64,000 nucleotides of DNA from Bolinopsis microptera (Eukaryota > Ctenophora > Tentaculata > Lobata > Bolinopsidae), in the NCBI RefSeq assembly GCF_026151205.1, contig NC_087079.1, positions 13,233,945 to 13,297,944 of the forward strand, given 5' to 3'. Numbering within the stretch: position 1 is the stretch's first letter; every line of letters starts with the position of its first letter. The notes below the pieces were generated by a model that ran no database searches, was not told the origin of the DNA, and was given only the letters and a program-made list of their open reading frames with translations. The translations under genes and the position numbers were made by a program. Shown here in pieces: positions 57,201 through 64,000 of this stretch.

Positions 57201-60200
57201 TTTGAGCTTAGTAAGTGCATCACCTAGCATCATCAAACCATCAAATGACCGATAATAATGAGAGCCACTCATTACAGCTTCGACAGTTTTCGGTCCAAAT
57301 ATGTTACACTCAATGTAAGCGTCTTCTACCCCAGAGCCCCGAACGAACTTACCAGCACAACGTAACGCAGACTTTGTCAAATGAAAACCGCCGAGAAAAG
57401 GAAATATCCGCTCAAAGACGTCAGGTTGTTGGAGATAAATCTTCGTCACTAGGTGATAGACTCCTTCATCGCATATAACAGGCAGTGTCTTCTGTTTCAA
57501 AAGTGCTGCAATGCTAGCGCAGTTCTGCAAAAGGCTGTAAACTGTCTCTATTTTGGTAATGGGGTGTGGAAAGATGGGGAGATATCCAACCGTTTTCAAC
57601 GGTACATCGTTGCTAGTTGATGTGAGAACTTCACAACCGGCCCAAGTTGGTATATGTGTGAGTTGCTGAGTTTCTGGGAGTGGAGTTGATATGTTCCTTG
57701 TAAGATTAAGTACCTTTTCTTTTCTCTCATCAGTTTCGTATTGAAATCGTTCTGATTTGAAGCTTGATGGTAAAGGTTGCTCCTTGCTTTTGAGGTAAAA
57801 TGGCAGCAATTTCTGGAACGGCAACTTTGATATGTACTTCCTGCCTGATACTACAAAATCCGTATGGTGGGAAACTCTGCCTTTGGTAGGAGGGCGGTAG
57901 TTTCTTTGACTGAACGGTACAGTTTGATACATGACCAAGACACTGTCGTGGGTTTCGTTCTTTCCAGTTATCGATGATTGGTCATTATGGTCAAAATTAT
58001 CTATCCCCACACTTGTCTCCTGATTCTCATCAAAATTACTCGGCAGCGAGACTTTCATAAGTAAGTACTTGGTCATGATAAATAGCCCTAACAGCGCTCT
58101 CAGCCTCAAAAGTTCTGGATAGCTAATGCAGAATCCCAGGTGGTTGGATGCTGTGATAAGTTCCCTACTGTGACTTTTATGGTAAATTGCATGAGCTTGC
58201 ATGATATGGAAAGGTGTTCTTATTTCTCCATTATTTGCCATATAATGCATAACCTGAAAGAGGGAGTTTGCTTTGAGAATCTTTTTCGGACTGTTTGTTA
58301 AAACTGATTCAGTTTCATCTTCGATTTCATCGTCAGTTTCTGATATTGTATCTGTTGCCACACTCTTCTGATACTTGAGGAATGTTGCCTTGCTGATATT
58401 AAGCAAACCCCCCAAAAAATCCATTACGGACTCCGGCATTCTTGTATCCCTCAGAGCAGTCTGCAAATCTACAGCATCACAAAATCTGTCTTCAAGCCCA
58501 AAAGTCATTCCTCTCAGCTTTGTTCGTAAAATTCTTCCTGCAGATTTCACTTCGTTCAGGACTTGCAGCTTTTGGATCATCGAGGCAGCATCTGTTGAGG
58601 AGGAATACACGACTTCCGAGTCGCTTTTCCTGTATGGTTTACAGAATGACACTTGATCGGAAAATTTATCAACAACAAATTTTTTAATCTTGTGATTGTA
58701 AAACTTGCCGTCTGGGTGTTCTGCAGACAGAAAATCCCGAATACTTGAAACTGGCAGTCCATATTCTCTATCAATTAATTCTTCGATTATTGGAGTTACT
58801 TGATTTTCGTATATTTTCGATGTTGATGGAGAATCAGAGGAAATGTAAGTGATTTCACAGTTCTTGTGAGCATAGCAATATGATTTCACACACTCTCGTT
58901 CTTCGTCAAATTTCTCTCGAATCTTGTTACTTAGTTCATCGTCGTAGTTATCAACACTCTTAGCGATTAGTGCTTTAATCTGTCCAACGGTCAAAAGATT
59001 ACGTGATTTATCAACAGGTTCCTCGCATAAAAGGCATTTCGTAACCAATCTTTGATAACGGGATAAAAGTAACGCCAAACAGTTGTTGTGATAGTAGAGA
59101 TCCTGTGCGATCAGACGTTCGACTGAGTCTATATCAGCTAACCGCACCGCTGCACTTTCATCTTTGAGATGTTTTATAGCCACAAGCACCTGTTTTGCCC
59201 TTTCAACTTCACAAATTCTGTACTTTTCTCTGATGTTTTTACCATTTATTGTAGTCTGCACCGAGTCACACATAAAACATTTGGTAGAATTCAAAACATG
59301 CCCTTTCGTCTGTATCTCAGAACCTGAAAAAGACATCTATAAATAACTTAAATGGTCTGTTGTTTTTTCTTAACTATTAGTAAAAGGTTGAGTGTTCCAA
59401 ATATATTTTGTACACCGTACAGCAATCATAAAATTTTGAAGAACAGTATAAAATCAAATTTCCATCAAAAGTGACACACATATTTTAAGGATCGATTTAA
59501 AAACAATCAAGTATAAATCGATTATTAGTTGATTGATAATCTTAATCAGGTAAGATTTCCAACAAAGCGATAATTTTTATGACAGATTGGACGTTCATTA
59601 CTTGGAGTGTTTCTATTGGAAGGGGTTTTGCTTCGTGTATTCCGTTCTGTTACGTTCGAACTCTTAGTATCAGTAGACTGTTTACTCTTAAATTGTGCAT
59701 AAAGTCAGCAGACAGAATATATGACATAATTTGACCATTTAATGTTGTATTGCCTGTATTAAAATATAGGAAGATGTTCTTGGCAAAGGATTGAAAGTTT
59801 AACTCACGTCTTTGCTTTCATCTTCCTCCCGTGCACGTTTTCTTTCTTTAATAGCATCTAAAGTTTTCTTGTGTACATAATCCTTGTAGCACCGATTCAA
59901 TTTCGCGTGATACTTGAATCCATTTGGTAGCAATGCAATACGTCCTAATACCTTTCTATCTGCTCGTGTTTCGGCAGCCTAGAAAAATAGGCTAAATCTA
60001 TTGCAAATTTTATGCTGCGACACCTCAGGAGGTATTGTAAGGAAAGAATTAAAAATTGTCAAAACCACACAATTAAATGTTGAAATGAATTTGCAATAGT
60101 TGTAATAGTTGTAATGACTTGTTAAGATTACCTGCAATACTTTTGTCCTGCCATTGTCACTGCTACTAAGTTTGAAGAGTGTTGTGCTGGCGTCTAAGCA

Positions 60201-60992
60201 AAAGATACAGTGTTTTTCTGGATCGTATGCCGATTCTTTAGATAGTTTAAGAGATATTGATCCGGTAGGCTGTGACCCTCCAGCCCCTGAATCATGACCG
60301 CTACCCCCAATGCAGCTCATAAAATTGGGTTGTTTGCAAAGGCAACTGTTTAACGAAGTTAGCACAAAAACTGCACAAATTTAACGCAAAGAAATAAAAT
60401 AATCATTGTATCGATTTTAGGGGTTTTAGTCAATGTCATGGGACATCACTTATCAGTTTTTTGCTTGCTCACTTGGTTTCAAATTACAGGAGGTCCTTAG
60501 TTTTATCGGCTACATTAAAGGAATTTATCACGAGTAGGTGATGTTAACCAGAACAATAACTGATCAGGGAACACTCTATTCGAAAAAATACCATCACCAA
60601 TCATTTTCTCGTGTCAAAATACCTAAGGTTTGATACCCCACATGATGCTACAACAAAATTTGAAATTTCATCATTTTGCGCCAAAAATGGCGTAAATGGG
60701 CGTGGTTAAGGCGCCACTTAAGTTCAATTAATTATATTTTACCTTGTTTATGTTCAAGTTATACTGACAGTATCATAAAAAGCCATTTAGAAACCTTCAT
60801 TAGATAATATAGGCAAATTTTGATAATTTTGGTCAAATTTTTCCCACGCTTTAAAAAGGGCGTGGTCACGGGTTTAAACAAACATAAAAAATTATCCACC
60901 CAAATTTTTTTTGAAGTAGAGACCCTGAGGAGCACAAATAACATCTCAAACCTTCTAAACTCGCTAAGTTGTGCCAGTTTTAGACCAGATAC
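54211..60992 (-). mobile_element. 6.8-kb DNA transposon with about 395-bp inverted repeats
   Basis: The left end (54211-54606) and right end (60598-60992) are inverted and nearly identical: gtatctggtc, then ggcacaacttagcgag and so on inward to cgagaaaatgattg. The interior carries one minus-strand gene in three exons encoding a large zinc-finger/PIN-like nuclease protein. I could not find a clear target-site duplication, so the outermost bases are approximate. I do not recognise a described superfamily. Confidence 0.88.
54745..60320 (-). CDS. Transposon protein: C2HC modules, FEN1-like nuclease, CXC tail
   Basis: Exons on the minus strand: 60320-60132, 59978-59808 and 59336-54745, with GT-AG junctions all in phase 0. 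The last exon has one frameshift near 56610: a frame ending at 56520 (938 aa) is continued by the frame 56631-54745 (628 aa). Total is roughly 1,650 aa. N-terminal: three Cys-x2-Cys...His..Cys modules (CIFC...HAKLNRC across exons 1-2; CFMC...YHNNC; CLLC...AHKNC). Middle: about 800 unassigned residues, ending with SPDLALEQTINKSAK. In the 628-aa part: VVIDFMSFIR (Asp202), IIFDSYLDSSLKSGERR (Asp262), FEEADMRL (Glu367), ISDDTDVLIL (Asp394/396) and GTGADYLSKIGTKK (Asp456), in the order and spacing of FEN1/XPG nucleases. C-terminus: a CXC cysteine cluster (CKCKTGC, CSC, CTDYCLC). Presumably the mobilisation protein. Function is inferred. Confidence 0.75.
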
Positions 60993-61036
60993 AGGATTAT
61001 CTGTTCTATGCTTAACCCACCTTCTTATAGGACAGA

Positions 61037-62780
61037 ATGATAGATTGTAAAGATGCGGATGTAAGTTTTTGTTTTATAAATCTCAACTAATACCGAATAA
61101 TTGTTATACATTGATTCAATCTACTACTGTTGATAGGTATTTAAGAATTTTAAATATTTGTAAACAATGCTTAACGACCAACTTTTCAGCATATAAACGG
61201 TGTTGAAGAAATAGACGATCCAGATTTTCAGCATATAAATGGTGTTGAAGAAATAGACGACAAACTACGCAAGCTTTTTGTTGGAGGCCTGAGCGAGCAC
61301 ACCACCGAAGAAACTAGCAAAGAATACTTCGCACAGTACGGCGAGGTTGAAAATATTAATATTCTCAGATATGACGACGGAAAGTCTAGGTGAGCATTGT
61401 CTTAACCCCTCCTACGTAGTGTTCTTTGTGTGTAAAGGTTGTTTGCTCTGTGTGGTGCCGTTGTAGATTTTCCAATCAGCTCTCTGTGCTCAGAAATATT
61501 TATATTTGTACGCCCGAGCTCACCGTATATTTTGTGATTGCTTTCTGATACAAGATACAGCTCCTCTCGTGATATAGCGCTATGATTATAATCATATTGC
61601 AATACTCATGTGGCTGGTTGTTGTCTAGTATGTCTGTATCGTAGTCATCAGGTTTTTGTAATACGTTTGAAGCGTCTTGGCCATCACATCTAATCAGTTC
61701 TGTGATGATTTCATCATTGCACGACTTAATTTTTGTATTTCCCGCAGAAAATTCGGATTTGTGACATACGCCAGCAATGACGCAGCTAAGAGCTGCCTCA
61801 CAGAAAAGAAAGAAAAGAATCACAGACTGGACGAAAAGGAGATTGAAGTAAAACGAGCCATGCCCAGAGGCAACAAAGACAAGAATGCTAGTTTGAAAAC
61901 TCACAAGATTTTCGTCGGAGGTCTTGATACCGATGTTGATGAAGAAACAAGTAGGTGATACAGCTTCAATTTTGCTGCTAATCTGGCTAGCAGAAACTTT
62001 ATACCTTACACATCAGTTGATCTGGGAGCTCAGTGTTATTCTAATTCTAAAGTTCTGTAAAGTAACATATTCATTACTCGTTTTTCTACTGTTGCTCAAT
62101 TTCAGTAAAATCATACTTCGAAGACACATTCGGTGCGACCGTTACAAAGGTTGATTTCATCAAGGAAAAGAAACAAGAAGGCAAAGAGCAGAAGCGACGT
62201 CGGTTCTGTTTCCTGACTCTAGACGACACTGATCTAGTCGACGAACTGTGCATCAGACACTTCCATGAAGTGGCCGGTACCAGGGTCGAAGTCAAGAAAG
62301 CAGAACCAAAAGGGTCTCGTCAACGGTACTATGGCGGTTACTATGACTACGGGTACGGTCCGTACAATGACTATCATGGTTACTACAATGGTCCTGAATA
62401 CTACAACGGTGGTGGTGGTGGTGGTGGCGGCGGCGGCGGCGGCGGCGGTGGTTACGGCTACGGCTACGGCCCAGGTCAGTTAACATCAATTTTGAACCAA
62501 TCTTCAACGATTCGATTGGAAGTCAGTTTTAATATAAATTCATTTCAAATTCGGTACACAAACTCTAGTTCGTAATAAACTATTAAATTTAAAAAACCGT
62601 TTGCAAATCCATAAATGATCCTTAATCTCAGGCTACGGCTACGGAGGTTACGACTACCCTCCTCAATATTACAACGGCAGTGGCCGAGGAAACACGCGAG
62701 GTGTGAACTCCCGACCCCGCTCCAACAACCCCAGTCGTGGCGGCGGACCCCAGCAGCCGCGTAAAGGATCCAACTATTAG
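61037..62780 (+). CDS. Two-RRM glycine-rich hnRNP (hnRNP A/B, Squid-like)
   Basis: RNA-binding protein, probably nuclear, acting in mRNA processing or transport. Exons: 61037-61060, 61190-61389, 61748-61950, 62106-62474 and 62632-62780; all GT-AG, phases consistent, 314 aa. RRM1 has KLFVGGLSEHTTEE (RNP2) and KFGFVTYAS (RNP1). RRM2 has KIFVGGLDTDVDEE and RRRFCFLTLDD. A Gly/Tyr-rich tail follows, with poly-Gly and GYGYG repeats, ending RKGSNY. The family (hnRNP A/B/D, Squid, DAZAP1-like) has this 2xRRM-Gly layout. The first coding exon (MIDCKDAD) is short and depends on the donor at 61061; it is less certain. A 42-bp duplication at the start of exon 2 creates a second in-frame acceptor. The large transposon ends 45 bp before the ATG. 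Confidence 0.9.
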
Positions 62781-62797
62781 GGCTGTCCTCAGTAGAG

Positions 62798-62803
62798 AAT
62801 AAA
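62798..62803 (+). terminator. Poly(A) signal of the hnRNP gene
   Basis: AATAAA 18 bp after the stop codon; it would give a very short 3' UTR, so a longer form may exist. Confidence 0.55.
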
Positions 62804-64000
62804 GATGCAACACAACTGGTGACATCAAAACAAACTTTACTGACACTCAACTTGCTTGATTGCCGGGCATGGGATGTGATGTCCATTTTAGCGTTTCAGC
62901 CCAGATCTTTAAAATTAAAACATGCAAAAAAGATAGGATAAAAGCCAGAGAAATGGTGAAAGATCCTGGGTCCCATAACGTTGGATGTCTCGTTTCCGTG
63001 CCACAGATAATGTTAGCAGTTCTTTTAAATTTTACCGGATTGAGTAAGTTGAGTCGAGTGTTGGTTGAATGGTGTGGTTATTGTTAACACATGTTTAATC
63101 ATATCTCTTTATTATGTGAAACTATAGCAATGCAGCGCATCAAAACTGAATTCACACAGCGGTGTGGCCTGGATCCAAACATCAAAACAAAATAAATCAA
63201 TTTCAGAATATCTTATCCCTTACCAAACACAAATTTGCTGGTACACACGTCTATCCCAGACGTTTAATTGGTTCAAGATGCGTTTTGGAAGGATCAGTTG
63301 CCACACCGTTTTTCAATAGATATAAATGAGATCGATATTGAGTTTTATTTTCACGTTTATATATAAGTTATTTATAACGAGCTTCGTTGTTTTATACGAA
63401 GCCATTTTGAAACTGGATTTGTTTGTTTATGACGCTGTTAATATATTGTGTTGAACGCAATAGTTAGCGTCACCAGACTACGGTGCTTTGTGAGTTGATG
63501 GTGTCAGCGTGAGGATGAGGAGAGGTAAAAAGTTGGACGAATTTCAGGAATTTGACGTTTTATTTCTTTTAAGGAGGTGAAAAAGGTGATTTATCGTGAG
63601 AATAGCCAAGGTTTTAGATGAGTTGTGTAAGCGCGAGGTTTTCTCTCCAATATTTCTCTCCCCAAGTGGTAACTGGCACTGTTAGCTAGAATGAAAAGCC
63701 CACAGAAATTGTGATCAACGGACAAGGCAAAGCCTGGAGTTTATATCCAGGTTTAAATTACATCAAACTAGGCTATAATTGAGAATTTCTTAGTGCGGTG
63801 ACCCTCTTATCCCGCAAACTTTTTCTCTTTTGGGGGCCTGGAACGTTTATTAAATCTATTAAAACATCTGTTTCGGGTATATCTAGTCCAGCTTGTCCAG
63901 GCTCCAGTTTAAAGTGTAAATTTAATTTACCAACTTACTTCTTATGTAAGATAAGATGAGTCAGATCGTTTTAATTACATAACTTATATATATATAAGAT
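62804..64000. other. Gene-free end of the window
   Basis: No gene supported; AT-rich, with short open frames only. Confidence 0.45.

Overview
The window looks like nuclear DNA of an animal. It is AT-rich, its genes are split by short GT-AG introns, and it carries RPL15, a nucleoside diphosphate kinase, a large SR-type splicing protein and a two-RRM glycine-rich hnRNP. The mobile elements (a GIY-YIG Penelope-like element, a LINE with an SGNH-type ORF1, Helitron-like and hAT-like non-autonomous elements, and a very large uncharacterised transposon protein) suit an early-branching or marine invertebrate. A cnidarian is my best guess, by resemblance of the ORFs only; no species call is supported.

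Layout. 0-6 kb: satellite monomers, then a Penelope-like element with a head-to-head second ORF, inserted into a 120-bp tandem array. 6-17 kb: no host gene; LINE fragments and two DNA transposons of 2.1 and 2.5 kb with terminal inverted repeats, the second ending 116 bp before a gene. 17.1-19.3 kb: NDK and RPL15 in tandem on the plus strand. 19.3-21.9 kb: apparently non-coding. 21.9-28.2 kb (minus): a five-exon SR/RRM gene with one single-base frameshift. 28.3-45 kb: no host gene I can support; microsatellites, a 70-bp and a 13-bp minisatellite, three Helitron-like elements and a hAT-type MITE with a perfect 8-bp target duplication. 45-49.9 kb: a LINE with two intact ORFs. 50.7-52.9 kb: a foldback element with about 608-bp arms and a perfect 8-bp target duplication. 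54.2-61.0 kb: a 6.8-kb transposon with about 395-bp inverted repeats. 61.0-62.8 kb: the hnRNP gene, whose start codon lies 45 bp from that transposon.

The strongest candidate for something undescribed is the 6.8-kb transposon. Its spliced protein has three Cys2-His-Cys modules, a domain whose five acidic motifs match the FEN1/XPG (PIN-like) flap nuclease fold in order and spacing, and a C-terminal CXC (Tesmin/TSO1-like) cysteine cluster. That is not a DDE transposase layout I recognise. The host genes are mostly RNA and translation housekeeping functions; I see no operon-like functional link between them.
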